Shown: positions 33,922 to 42,820, counted from the stretch's first letter. The stretch: 64,000 nt of DNA from [Clostridium] aminophilum DSM 10710 (GCF_000711825.1 NZ_JONJ01000002.1:124001-188000); one strand, 5' to 3'. Program-made: numbers and translations. The notes: generated from the sequence alone by a model not told the origin.

Positions 33922-33955
33922 GCACAGGTTTACGGCTACAAAGCCGTCCTGCTGC
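33922..33955. other. Hairpin between the dehydrogenase and nspC
   Basis: ACGGCT and AGCCGT form a six-pair stem with a 4-nt loop in the 132-bp gap. No T tract follows, so it is probably an RNA stability or processing element. Confidence 0.4.
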
Positions 33956-34027
33956 ATATTCCGCGGACCGTCTTATCAGTTTTATAGAATGAAACGGTTC
34001 AGTATGAACATTTGAGGAGGCAGAAGA

Positions 34028-35191
34028 ATGGAAATTAGTAAGATTCCGACACCGGCCTATGTAATCGACGAGAAGAAAATGAAGGAGAATCTCGAGATTC
34101 TGCGGGATACCGCCGATCAGGCCGGCTGTAAAATTCTGCTTGCCCAGAAGGCGTTTTCCGGTTTCTGCGAGTATCCGCTGATCGCCCGGTATCTTGCCGG
34201 TGCGACCGCCAGCAGTCTTCACGAGGCGAAGCTCGGGCATGAGGAGATGGGAAAAGAAAACCATATCTTTTCCTGCGCATACCGGCCGGACGAAATCCGG
34301 GAGATTGCGGAAATCTGCGATCATATTGTGGTAAATTCCTATTCGCAGCTTGAGAAATACGGAGAGACTATAGCATCTCTTCATCCGGCAGGACACACCG
34401 GCATCGGTCTCCGGATCAATCCGGAGTGTTCCACGCAGACGGACCATGCAATTTATGATCCGTGTGCGCCGGGATCCCGGTTTGGAGTGACGTCGGAACG
34501 TCTGAAAGCGGCGATTCGACGTAAGCCGAAAGTCTGGAAGTATGTGGAAGGAATTCATTTTCACACGTTGTGTGAGCAGAATTCCGATGATCTGGAGACA
34601 ACGCTTCAGGCGGTCGAAGACAAGTTCGGTGATATTCTTTCACAGCCGCAGATCCGCTGGCTCAATATGGGCGGCGGTCATCACATTACGCGGCCGGATT
34701 ATGACCGGGAGCGTCTGATCCGGCTGGTTCGTCATATGAAAGAAACATACCGTGTCGAAGTTTATCTCGAACCGGGAGAAGCGATTGCGCTGAATGCAGG
34801 ATATCTTGTTACCGAGGTGATGGATCAGGTGGAAAACGGGATCACGACGCTGATTTTGGATGCATCCGCCGCCTGCCATATGCCGGATGTGATTGAGATG
34901 CCGTACCGGCCGCCGCTGCGGGATTCCGGTCAGCCAGGCGAAAAAGAGTATACCTACCGCCTGTCTTCCTGTACGTGCCTTTCCGGCGATATCATCGGAG
35001 ATTACTCCTTCGATCATGAAGTTCAGGAGGGAGAACGGCTCTATTTCGAAGACATGGCGATTTACTCGATGGTGAAAAACAATACGTTTAACGGCATTGG
35101 CCTTCCGTCCATCTGGGCGATGGATGAACATGGAGATTGCCGTCTTATCCGAAGCTTCGGATATGAGGATTTTAAGAACCGGCTTTCCTGA
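34028..35191 (+). CDS. nspC: Carboxynorspermidine/carboxyspermidine decarboxylase
   Basis: A PLP enzyme of the alanine racemase fold that removes the carboxyl group from carboxyspermidine to give spermidine. The PLP lysine is in LLAQKAFSGFCEYP near residue 41. The glycine loop LNMGGGHHIT and the C-terminal CHMPDVIEMPYRPPL are typical. The length is 387 residues. AGGAGG precedes ATG 34028. It completes the alternative spermidine pathway with the gene before it. Confidence 0.93.
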   Translation: MEISKIPTPAYVIDEKKMKENLEILRDTADQAGCKILLAQKAFSGFCEYPLIARYLAGATASSLHEAKLGHEEMGKENHIFSCAYRPDEIREIAEICDHIVVNSYSQLEKYGETIASLHPAGHTGIGLRINPECSTQTDHAIYDPCAPGSRFGVTSERLKAAIRRKPKVWKYVEGIHFHTLCEQNSDDLETTLQAVEDKFGDILSQPQIRWLNMGGGHHITRPDYDRERLIRLVRHMKETYRVEVYLEPGEAIALNAGYLVTEVMDQVENGITTLILDASAACHMPDVIEMPYRPPLRDSGQPGEKEYTYRLSSCTCLSGDIIGDYSFDHEVQEGERLYFEDMAIYSMVKNNTFNGIGLPSIWAMDEHGDCRLIRSFGYEDFKNRLS

Positions 35192-35279
35192 GAAAGCTTT
35201 CTTCATTGTCAGCAGACTGAACGGAAGTCTCTTTTCGTGATAATCTCTTTGAATCCCGTGAAAAGTGCTGGATGGCGTT

Positions 35280-35337
35280 TTGACAGGTATATGGACCGGT
35301 TTATTTCAAACGTTTGCAGTAACAGCAAACGTTTGAA
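35280..35337 (+). promoter_or_regulatory. Promoter-like site with paired CAAACGTTTG operators before aguA
   Basis: TTGACA stands at 35280-35285 and a poor TATTTC -10 lies 16 bp later. CAAACGTTTG, itself a palindrome with a central CG, occurs at 35307-35316 and 35326-35335. The two are arms of a 13-bp perfect inverted repeat (35305-35317, 35325-35337). LacI/GalR-family operators have this AAACGTTT core. The regulator is not in the window. Confidence 0.55.
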
Positions 35338-35422
35338 GTATTCTGCGGATGGGCGATGAGTTTCGCCGGATGCATGATCCGCCGGAATCAATGCCTGAAA
35401 TGGTAAAAAGGAAAACACAGAT

Positions 35423-36544
35423 ATGTTTATCAAAAAAATGATGCCGGCGGAAGAAGGATTCCGTATGCCGGCGGAATACGAGAATCATCGCGGCACCGTT
35501 CTGATCTGGCCGATTCGTCCGGGGTCCTGGCCGTATGACGGAAAGGACGCGCAGAAGGTCTTTGCGGAGATTGCACATGAGCTCTCCCGTTTCGAGGAAG
35601 TATGGGTTCTGGCGGATACGTCGCATCGTGAACAGGCAGAGAATTTTCTGGATCCGGTTTGCTATCCGATTCATGTACTGACGATTCCTACCGACGACAG
35701 CTGGGCGCGGGATGTCGGGCCGACCTGTGTTGTGAACGACAAAGGAACGGTTCGTGGAATCGATTGGCAGTTCAATGCGTGGGGCGGCGAATACAATGGA
35801 CTTTATCCTTCATGGGAGAAGGATAATGCAGCGGCCCGTTCGATCTGCGAAGCGCTGAATATCGACTGCTATGACGCTCAGGACTTTGTTCTGGAGGGGG
35901 GCTCCATTCACACTGACGGCGAGGGAACGGTCGTTGTGACGGAAGAATGTCTCCTCAGTCCGGGGAGAAATCCGGAAATGACCCGGGAGCAGATTGAGGA
36001 CCGTCTGAAGAAGATGCTGAATGCGGAAAAGGTCATCTGGCTTCCGTGCGGAATCTATCATGACGAGACGGATGGGCATGTGGATAACATTTTTGCATTC
36101 ACCTCGCCTGGTGAGGCTGTCCTTGCCTGGACCGACGATACGGAAGATCCGCAGTACGAACTGAGCAAAAGAGATCTGGATGTACTGCAAAGAGAAACGG
36201 ATGCGAAGGGAAGAAAAATCCGCGTCCATAAGCTTTACATTCCCAAAGAGCCGGTTCGTATCGGCGAAGAAGACCTGAGAGGACTTCAGGCGGAACCGGG
36301 AGAAGACGAGCGGGAAGTTGGAGAACGTCTTGCGGCAAGCTATGTAAATTTTTATGTAGGAAACGGCTGTGTTCTTGTTCCGCAGTTTGGGGATGAGAAT
36401 GACGTCAGCGCATGTGAACTTTTGAAGCAGCTTTTTCCGGGACGGGAAGTGATTCCGGTTCCGGCGAGAGCAATTATCGTCGGAGGCGGCAATATTCACT
36501 GCATCACCCAGCAGATTCCGGGAACTCCCGGACAGGGCGCCTGA
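35423..36544 (+). CDS. aguA: Agmatine deiminase
   Basis: The enzyme hydrolyses agmatine to N-carbamoylputrescine and ammonia. The catalytic Cys is in GGGNIHCITQQ near residue 358. DDSWARDVGPT, FNAWGG and DGHVDN supply the other substrate residues. The 373 residues are typical. It stands behind an operator-like palindrome and is followed by aguB, so the pair could be regulated apart from speA. Confidence 0.95.
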   Translation: MFIKKMMPAEEGFRMPAEYENHRGTVLIWPIRPGSWPYDGKDAQKVFAEIAHELSRFEEVWVLADTSHREQAENFLDPVCYPIHVLTIPTDDSWARDVGPTCVVNDKGTVRGIDWQFNAWGGEYNGLYPSWEKDNAAARSICEALNIDCYDAQDFVLEGGSIHTDGEGTVVVTEECLLSPGRNPEMTREQIEDRLKKMLNAEKVIWLPCGIYHDETDGHVDNIFAFTSPGEAVLAWTDDTEDPQYELSKRDLDVLQRETDAKGRKIRVHKLYIPKEPVRIGEEDLRGLQAEPGEDEREVGERLAASYVNFYVGNGCVLVPQFGDENDVSACELLKQLFPGREVIPVPARAIIVGGGNIHCITQQIPGTPGQGA

Positions 36545-36693
36545 TTCCGGACCGTCTCATGTATCCCATATAAATTACGGCGTACATGAGACGGATACTG
36601 CGAAGTTCGAATAAGATGGATGCGGCGGATTTTGGCTGGCGGCGGCTATGCCGGAAGCCGTGCAGATCTGTGAAAACGGTGGGAGAAACGAAG

Positions 36694-37557
36694 ATGAGAA
36701 ATATAACAATCGGAACGGTTCAGATGTCGATGACCGCTTCTCCGGAGGAAAACATTGAAAAAGCGGATCAGATGACCAGAAAGGCGGTTTCTTCCGGCGC
36801 GCAGGTCATCCTGCTGCCGGAACTCTTTGAACGCCCGTATTTCTGCCAGGAAAGACGATACGAATATTATGCGTTTGCGTCTCCTGTTCAGGATAATGCC
36901 GCTGTGAGGCATTTTCAAAAAGTATGCAAAGACCTCCATGTGGCGATGCCGATCAGTTTCTACGAAAAGGACGGAACGGTGCTCTACAACAGCATTGCAA
37001 TGATCGGGACCGACGGTGAAATTATGGGTGTCTACCGGAAAACGCATATTCCGGATGACCATTTCTATCAGGAGAAGTTCTATTTTACGCCGGGCGACAC
37101 CGGTTACAGAGTCTGGAAGACAGAGTTCGGCACCATCGGTGTCGGAATCTGCTGGGATCAGTGGTTCCCGGAGCCGGCAAGGAAGATGGCGCTCCTTGGC
37201 GCAGAAGTGCTACTGTATCCGACGGCAATCGGTTCGGAGCCGGTTCTCGAAACGGACAGCATGCCGCACTGGAGAAGATGTATGCAGGGACATTCCGGCA
37301 GCAATCTGATGCCGGTGGCGGCAGCAAACCGCATCGGACTGGAGCGTGTAACTCCGTGTCCGGAGAACAATATGCAGGATTCTTCTCTCCAATTCTACGG
37401 TTCATCCTTTATTACGGATCAGACCGGTGCGATCGTTCGGGACGGCAGCCGGGATAAGGAAGAAGTTTTGACCGCCTCCTATGATCTGGATGAGTTGGAA
37501 GACTTTCGTATGTCCTGGGGCGTATTCCGCGACCGCCGGCCGGAATATGACGGATAA
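36694..37557 (+). CDS. aguB: N-carbamoylputrescine amidohydrolase
   Basis: A nitrilase-family enzyme that converts N-carbamoylputrescine to putrescine, CO2 and ammonia. The catalytic triad is Glu in LLPELFE, Lys in YRKTHIPD and Cys in GVGICWDQWFPE. ATG 36694 is preceded by GTGGGAG and gives 287 residues. An upstream in-frame start at 36586 adds 36 residues without similarity. It is the third gene of the arginine-agmatine-putrescine route. Confidence 0.95.
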   Translation: MRNITIGTVQMSMTASPEENIEKADQMTRKAVSSGAQVILLPELFERPYFCQERRYEYYAFASPVQDNAAVRHFQKVCKDLHVAMPISFYEKDGTVLYNSIAMIGTDGEIMGVYRKTHIPDDHFYQEKFYFTPGDTGYRVWKTEFGTIGVGICWDQWFPEPARKMALLGAEVLLYPTAIGSEPVLETDSMPHWRRCMQGHSGSNLMPVAAANRIGLERVTPCPENNMQDSSLQFYGSSFITDQTGAIVRDGSRDKEEVLTASYDLDELEDFRMSWGVFRDRRPEYDG

Positions 37558-37593
37558 TACGGAGCAAGACGCGAAAATCAAGAGGCAGAGAGG

Positions 37594-38217
37594 ATGTTTT
37601 TTTCGGTGAATAGGAAATGCATGTTTGCTGTGTTTGCGGCAGGATGTATTTGTGCTGTCGGTTGCGGGACCGCAGCCAGGCAGACCCCAGCGGAAACGGC
37701 AGGAAAAGAAGAGGATCAAATGCTCGATTATGATAAGGTTCGAAAAAAATATGACATTCTTGTCCGTGAGCTGATTGAAAAACAAATTACGATCACAACA
37801 ATGGAAAGCTGTACTTCCGGGCAGATTGCGTCTCTGCTTACGGACACGGAAGGGGCCTCCGCGATTATGAAGGGCGCATTTGTCACATACAGCAATGAGG
37901 CGAAAATCCGTCAGGGTGTTCCAGCGGAGGTCATTGACCGATATGGTGTCTATTCAAAGGAGACCGCGTCGGAAATGGCCAGGGTATGCCGCGACTTCTA
38001 TGGAACCGATATCGGGATCGGCGTGACGGGAAGCTTCGGGAACACGGATCCGAACAACCCGGACAGTGTTCCGGGGAAAGTGTATTTTGCGATTGCAACA
38101 GGAGAGCAGACGGAAGGCTATGATTGCAAGGTTCCGCCGCAGCCGACAAGACTGGCGTATAAGCTGTATATGGCGGATATCATTGCGGATGAACTGATAC
38201 GAAAGATAAAAAAATGA
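37594..38217 (+). CDS. pncC: CinA C-terminal domain amidase (PncC-like), possible lipoprotein-like N-terminus
   Basis: Residues 43-207 form a stand-alone CinA C-terminal domain, which deamidates nicotinamide mononucleotide. TTMESCTSGQIAS and VTGSFGNTDPNNP are conserved. The start is unclear. ATG 37594 adds 42 residues that look like a lipoprotein signal (hydrophobic FAVFAAGCICAVGC). ATG 37720 has its own GAGG and gives the usual cytoplasmic protein. An exported form would be unusual. The stop overlaps the next gene by 4 bp. Confidence 0.85.
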   Translation: MFFSVNRKCMFAVFAAGCICAVGCGTAARQTPAETAGKEEDQMLDYDKVRKKYDILVRELIEKQITITTMESCTSGQIASLLTDTEGASAIMKGAFVTYSNEAKIRQGVPAEVIDRYGVYSKETASEMARVCRDFYGTDIGIGVTGSFGNTDPNNPDSVPGKVYFAIATGEQTEGYDCKVPPQPTRLAYKLYMADIIADELIRKIKK

Positions 38218-39335
38218 ATTCTGCGTCGACTCAAAAGATAAAATATGTGGATCCGTCTGCTTTTTCTTCGGAAAAAGAAGAGGGATCCTTTGATTATTGC
38301 ACACGCTGTTTTGCCTCGCTTTTGCTTCAGAAGGGATTCGATCCCAGCATGAAGTACTGGGTTTGCAGGGGATGCGGACAGATGTTGATCAATCCGGAAA
38401 TTGACACTGAATCAAATATTGTCTGGTGCTGCGATCAATGCGGTGAACCCATGAATGATCAGCCGGGTTTTGATGAAAAATACGGCCGGTGGAAATGCGA
38501 ATTCTGTGGATATGAAAACAGGCTCGATCCGGGAGAGATATACACTACGGAGGAAGAGTTTTGGGCAGAAAAAAACAATCCATATAAGGGAATGACCGAT
38601 GAAGAAGTTTTGATGCTGTCGGTTTATACCGATGAGGAACCTATTGCCGGAAGAGATGACATTTCTCTTGTATATAACAGGGAGCAGGGTATCATCTATG
38701 TTAAGAAGTTCCTTCGGATTTATGATAAAAGCGTGTATCAGTACCTGAAAGAGCATCCGGTAGCACATATGCCGCGGATTGTGGAACTATATGAAGGAGA
38801 TAATGGATTAATCGTTATTGAGGAGTATATTCATGGTTTGACTTTGGAAGAACTTCTGAAGGATAAGCTGATACTTCCAAAACACGCTGTATATATCGCA
38901 AAGAGAATTTGTGAGGTTTTGGATTCACTGCATCATCTGCCTACTCCAATTGTGCATCGCGATGTGAAACCTTCAAACATCATTATTTCAGTCGATGCGG
39001 AAACTTATCTTTTGGATATGAATGTGGCAAAATGGTATAAACCGGATCAGTCAGAGGATACGCGTTATCTTGGAACCGAGAACTACGCTGCACCGGAACA
39101 GGTTGGATACGGAATGACCGGCTCCTGCGTAAAATCGGATATCTATGCAGTGGGCATGTTGTTAAATGTGATGCTTACGGGCACATTTCCAAAAGAAAAG
39201 AAAGCTTCCGGGAAAATATGGGATGTGATCGAGCGGTGCATCCGATTGGATGCGGACCAGCGATATACGGCAAGGGAAGTAATTGATGCACTTGAGTCAT
39301 TGGATGAAATGGGAGCAATAGGGGAAGCGACTTGA
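38214..39335 (+). CDS. Zinc-ribbon serine/threonine protein kinase-like protein
   Basis: Residues 25-110 contain four CxxC pairs (CTRC, CRGC, CDQC, CEFC), probably two zinc ribbons. A Hanks-type kinase domain follows at about 135-365. It has Lys in IYVKKF, the catalytic HRDVKPSNI, and APE as YAAPEQ. The DFG motif is replaced by DMN, which keeps the metal-binding Asp. No membrane segment or PASTA domain is seen. It overlaps pncC by 4 bp and the HTH gene by 4 bp. Base composition is more A/T-rich than its upstream neighbours. Target unknown. Confidence 0.85.
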   Translation: MNSASTQKIKYVDPSAFSSEKEEGSFDYCTRCFASLLLQKGFDPSMKYWVCRGCGQMLINPEIDTESNIVWCCDQCGEPMNDQPGFDEKYGRWKCEFCGYENRLDPGEIYTTEEEFWAEKNNPYKGMTDEEVLMLSVYTDEEPIAGRDDISLVYNREQGIIYVKKFLRIYDKSVYQYLKEHPVAHMPRIVELYEGDNGLIVIEEYIHGLTLEELLKDKLILPKHAVYIAKRICEVLDSLHHLPTPIVHRDVKPSNIIISVDAETYLLDMNVAKWYKPDQSEDTRYLGTENYAAPEQVGYGMTGSCVKSDIYAVGMLLNVMLTGTFPKEKKASGKIWDVIERCIRLDADQRYTAREVIDALESLDEMGAIGEAT

Positions 39336-39790
39336 AGAAATATAAATCCACGGATGAATTAAACCGGCTTTTGGAGAATGTGAGACCGGAACAATTGGAG
39401 AACTATCTGACAATTCATCAAAGAGATATGTTTGATGAGAAGAAAGCATTTTATTATTTTATGAAAGACGTTTTCGATGAGAGAAAGATTTCCTTGAAAG
39501 ACATATACATTGCGTCCGGTGTTTCGGAATCCTATGGCGGACAGATTCTGAGAATGGAAAAACATACCGAAAACCGGGATCTGATTCTGCGTTTCTGTCT
39601 TGCCGGCAAATTTGACTTGAAGGAGACGAACCGGGCTTTAAAATTATATGGTTTTCGTGAATTGTACTCGAAAGATGTGCGGGATGCCTGCATCATTGTC
39701 GCAATCAGCAACCGCATTTTTGATTTTGCGGCGATTGATGAGGTATTGACGGATCGTAACCAAAAAAAGATTTCCTGTGATATGGAATAA
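39332..39790 (+). CDS. HTH protein coupled to the kinase
   Basis: A 152-residue cytoplasmic protein starting at TTG 39332, inside the kinase stop codon. Residues 45-85 resemble an XRE-like helix-turn-helix (ISLKDIYIASGVSESYGGQI). The remaining part (ETNRALKLYGFRELYSKDVRDACIIVAI) is helical. Such small HTH proteins occur beside kinases of this type, so it is a likely regulator or substrate of the kinase. That relation is inferred from the overlap only. Confidence 0.7.
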   Translation: MKKYKSTDELNRLLENVRPEQLENYLTIHQRDMFDEKKAFYYFMKDVFDERKISLKDIYIASGVSESYGGQILRMEKHTENRDLILRFCLAGKFDLKETNRALKLYGFRELYSKDVRDACIIVAISNRIFDFAAIDEVLTDRNQKKISCDME

Positions 39791-39800
39791 TAATTTTAAG

Positions 39801-39833
39801 AGATTCTCACCGATTCGGTGGGAATCTTTTTTG
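39801..39833 (+). terminator. Terminator after the kinase-HTH pair
   Basis: AGATTC-CACCG pairs with CGGTG-GAATCT around an ATT loop, with one T/G mismatch, followed by TTTTTTG. Confidence 0.85.
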
Positions 39834-39867
39834 TTGAAAAAGGTAATCTATAAATGAAGTAATGACA

Positions 39868-39924
39868 TGTTTACGTAGAGTAAACAAGAAGTAATTTGAT
39901 AACTGTCGACAGACAGACTAATCT
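39868..39924. promoter_or_regulatory. Operator-like palindromes upstream of the XRE gene
   Basis: TGTTTAC-N5-GTAAACA (39868-39886) and CTGTCGACAG (39903-39912) are perfect inverted repeats. The second lies between TTGATA (39896-39901) and TAATCT (39919-39924), a weak promoter with 17-bp spacing. They are candidate binding sites for the XRE protein. The rest of the 305-bp gap shows nothing. Confidence 0.45.
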
Positions 39925-40096
39925 AAATATAGAAAATTGCAGAATTATTTTGATAAATTTACTTACCACATGCGATCAAGACAGGCGTTTTGAATGGTCG
40001 TGTGACAATTCTGCAATGAAGAACGTGTGTGTACGGTATCGGATGATGATTTCATTACAACGTTCAGCCGTAATCAACATGGTGAGGGGAAGAAGT

Positions 40097-40417
40097 ATGA
40101 AGGAACAAAGCTTGGGAAGGTTTATTTCAGCAAGAAGGAAAAAAATGCGACTCACACAGGAAGAATTGGCGGACAAAGTCAATGTATCCAAATCCGCGGT
40201 TGCAAAGTGGGAGACCGATGGCGGCCTGCCGGATCGGGATAATCTGAAGAAAATTGCAGAAGTGATGAATGTTTCTGTGGATGATCTCCACCGTGTGATT
40301 AAGAAGGAACCCCCAAAATCGTTTGATTTGAGTGTAAATATTACGCCGGAGGTGATCGCTGTGCTGGAGGCGCACGGATATATAGTAATCAGTCCGGATG
40401 GGGAAGGAGAGAGGTAA
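40097..40417 (+). CDS. XRE-family transcriptional regulator
   Basis: A 106-residue Cro/CI-type repressor. The HTH spans residues 8-62 (MRLTQEELADKVNVSKSAVAKWE). A short C-terminal part (VNITPEVIAVLEAHGYIVI) may mediate oligomerisation. ATG 40097 follows GAGGGGAAG. The zinc-ribbon gene begins 1 bp after its stop, so the two form an operon. Confidence 0.85.
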   Translation: MKEQSLGRFISARRKKMRLTQEELADKVNVSKSAVAKWETDGGLPDRDNLKKIAEVMNVSVDDLHRVIKKEPPKSFDLSVNITPEVIAVLEAHGYIVISPDGEGER

Positions 40418-40418
40418 G

Positions 40419-41069
40419 ATGGCAGTGGAATTTATTTCTGTAAAGTGTCCGAGTTGCGGTGCCGATCTGTCTGTTGAACATGGGCGCGGAATCACATACT
40501 GTAATTATTGCGGAACCAAAATTTTGATTCAAAATGATCGGGAACACGTTTATCGCAGCATCGATGAAGCACGGATTAAGGAAGTGGAGAGCGAACAGCT
40601 TCTTAGGCTGCGTGAACTGGAAATTGAAGAGAAGGATAAAGAGCGGGAAAGGAAAACAAGATATGTCGCGTTTGGAATTGCATTTGCGTTCCTTCTTGGA
40701 GGGGCATTCATAGCAATTTTCAATGAAACCGCCGGTATGTTCGGGATTCTGATTGCTATGATGATTGCAGCATATACGATACCATTTAGTCAGAAAAAGA
40801 AAAGAAGAATTCTCTCGAACGACCATCAAGTTCAGATTTCCGATAAAATGTCGAGATGGCAGGATAAGAATTACAATACGATTTCGATGCTGTTTCGGAC
40901 AGCGGGCTTTGTAAATGTGACGGAGGTTCCGCTTCATGATCTGAATATGTTTAATCAGATGAAGAATGGACAGATCGAAGAGGTCATGATCAATGGGGAA
41001 GATGATTTTGATGAAGGAGACATTTTCTCTAAGGACGCGAAAGTAATGATTACATATCATTGCAAATGA
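40419..41069 (+). CDS. Zinc-ribbon membrane protein with PASTA-like C-terminus
   Basis: The 216-residue protein has a zinc ribbon at residues 8-31 (CPSCG, CNYCG), a charged helix, two hydrophobic segments at about 82-121 and a C-terminal domain. The last region (NTISMLFRTAGFVNVTEV then DFDEGDIFSKDAKVMITYH) resembles a PASTA-like fold found in other zinc-ribbon proteins of Firmicutes. The function is unknown. It shares an operon with the XRE gene. ATG 40419 follows GGAGAGAGG. Confidence 0.7.
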   Translation: MAVEFISVKCPSCGADLSVEHGRGITYCNYCGTKILIQNDREHVYRSIDEARIKEVESEQLLRLRELEIEEKDKERERKTRYVAFGIAFAFLLGGAFIAIFNETAGMFGILIAMMIAAYTIPFSQKKKRRILSNDHQVQISDKMSRWQDKNYNTISMLFRTAGFVNVTEVPLHDLNMFNQMKNGQIEEVMINGEDDFDEGDIFSKDAKVMITYHCK

Positions 41070-41124
41070 AAGTGACAATTCACGATAGAAATAAGGAAGA
41101 TCGTGAAAAGTGAGGAGGAAGGTT

Positions 41125-41787
41125 ATGAAAAAAATGTTTCAGAAACTGCTGATTCCGAGTGTGGTGTTATCGATGGCTCTTCCGATGACCGCATCGGCCG
41201 GTTGGGAACAAAACAATGTGGGCTGGTGGTATTCTCATCCGAATGGCACATATACGACCAATAACTGGGAGCTGATCGGCGGAAAATGGTATTACTTTGA
41301 CGGAAGCGGATATATGCTCCATGATACATCGACGCCGGACGGGTTTTGGGTCGGATCAGACGGGGCATGGGTGGAATCTGTGGTGATTGGACAAAATGCA
41401 GTGTCCGGTCCGGCGGGGAACGGACAGATCAATCCGGGAAATGCTTCCGAGTACAGGAGACTGAATTCAACCAGTCAAAAGAGTTCGTATCAATCAAATG
41501 CTACCTTAAAAAAGAAGAGTTATAAGTCAACGAAAAAAAGGACGGAAGAAAAAGAGAAGAACGCAGAAGAGAAAGCGGAATCTAAATACGAATCGATCTA
41601 TAAGAAATACAAGAAAAAACTTCAGGAATGCGATGGGAGCATTGAGGATTTAGCGGAGATCCAGGTTGAAGGAACAGAGAAGATGGCGGATGTTTGGCTG
41701 AAAAACGGAGGAAAATATAAAGTATATGAAGACTGGGCCATGAAGTTATATGCCGTCTATGAAAAAGAGGCAAAGAAGAGGTTTTGA
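41125..41787 (+). CDS. Secreted protein with cell-wall-binding repeats
   Basis: A signal peptide (residues 1-26, ending ASA-G) is followed by two wall-binding-type repeats (GWWYSHPNGTYTTNNWELI and GGKWYYFDGSGYML). The rest is a Ser/Lys-rich linker and a charged coiled-coil (residues 125-200). No enzyme domain is seen in the 220 residues. The start ATG 41125 follows GGAGGAAGG. It probably binds the cell surface; the role is unknown. Confidence 0.8.
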   Translation: MKKMFQKLLIPSVVLSMALPMTASAGWEQNNVGWWYSHPNGTYTTNNWELIGGKWYYFDGSGYMLHDTSTPDGFWVGSDGAWVESVVIGQNAVSGPAGNGQINPGNASEYRRLNSTSQKSSYQSNATLKKKSYKSTKKRTEEKEKNAEEKAESKYESIYKKYKKKLQECDGSIEDLAEIQVEGTEKMADVWLKNGGKYKVYEDWAMKLYAVYEKEAKKRF

Positions 41788-41825
41788 AACTGAATGAATG
41801 ATTAGATTGAGAAGGAGGAATAAGA

Positions 41826-42515
41826 TTGACTGCTAAAAATATTATTGTTTGGTTGTGTGCAATGATTGTTTCGGTTTTTTGTTCGTTTTCCGCAATTGCA
41901 GATGAAAATGTTCCGCAGTCTCTGGAGAAGATGAGTGATGGCGGATATTTTGATCCTGATTTCTTTCAACAGATGTACCCTGAACTGATCGCATCCATCG
42001 GGACTGATCCGACAATCAATTATCAGCATTATCTTCGGTATGGTCAGTGTCAGGGATGGAAGCCTTTTTCGGATGAGGTAGCATCAAAGATTCAGTCATT
42101 AACCTATCAGCCCGGAAATATCGTGGTTCCAGCATCGGTAAAGAGTCATCCGGAAGGAAAGCATACGTTGGTATACACGGATTCCAATGTGGATATTTTC
42201 TATCAGAGCATCAGTTCCGCTGCAAGCGGTCTGAATGGAACAAAGAAAATGGGGTTATGTTTTGACGTAGTCAATAAAACATCAGATACACTTCATATGT
42301 ACGGCGATTTACTGTCTATCAACAATCAGATGCGTAAGAATATTTTTTCGGTAACTTCTTTCCCGAATTCTTCCTCGGAGAAATACTGCCGCACCGATTA
42401 TCCGGATGAGGAATTTGATCAGATTGCAAATGCAACTTTTCAGGTAAAATACAAAATCGGTGACGATGGATATGATTATACACCTGTCAAATTCAATCTG
42501 ATTTTCTATCATTGA
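41826..42515 (+). CDS. Secreted protein with YPD-type repeat, function unknown
   Basis: TTG 41826 follows GAAGGAGG. A signal peptide occupies residues 1-24. Residues 38-72 (YFDPDFFQQMYPEL, then HYLRYGQCQGWKPF) match a short motif of the DPxYYxxxYPDV...YxHYxxxGxxEGR type in clostridial surface proteins. The remaining 150 residues are unlike anything I recognise and contain two Cys residues. It follows the wall-binding protein by 39 bp and may be co-transcribed. Confidence 0.65.
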   Translation: MTAKNIIVWLCAMIVSVFCSFSAIADENVPQSLEKMSDGGYFDPDFFQQMYPELIASIGTDPTINYQHYLRYGQCQGWKPFSDEVASKIQSLTYQPGNIVVPASVKSHPEGKHTLVYTDSNVDIFYQSISSAASGLNGTKKMGLCFDVVNKTSDTLHMYGDLLSINNQMRKNIFSVTSFPNSSSEKYCRTDYPDEEFDQIANATFQVKYKIGDDGYDYTPVKFNLIFYH

Positions 42516-42659
42516 GAAAGAAAACGTTTTTATCAGTGAATATTTGATTTCGGAGGAATGAGAATGATGAAGACTTGAGGTAGAGTTCGAATAAAAGTTG
42601 GGGGAAAAGGACATAATCAGGTTATTCCTTGAGCATTGAGGCTTGGTTGCTGAACAAAA

Positions 42660-42702
42660 TGAGCCGGTGAGGACGAAGGGTCTCATCGGCTCATAGTTTT
42701 TT
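42660..42702 (+). terminator. Terminator between converging genes
   Basis: TGAGCCGGTGAG (42660-42671) pairs with CTCATCGGCTCA (42682-42693) with one G-T pair, then TAGTTTTTT. It ends the plus-strand block. The rest of the 305-bp gap shows nothing. Confidence 0.85.
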
Positions 42703-42820
42703 CTACCATCAGGGAAATCAGCATTCGTGCTAACGGAAGGCTGGATCTGATATATCACGATTAGTATTTTTATGATGCAGAAAAAATCGTGCTATTTACA
42801 AACGGCCCTCCTATGTACCA

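Noticed and set aside
32759-34564. 601-residue open frame opposite the dehydrogenase and nspC genes
   Set aside because: It spans two real genes and their gap on the other strand; the composition follows the codon structure of those genes.
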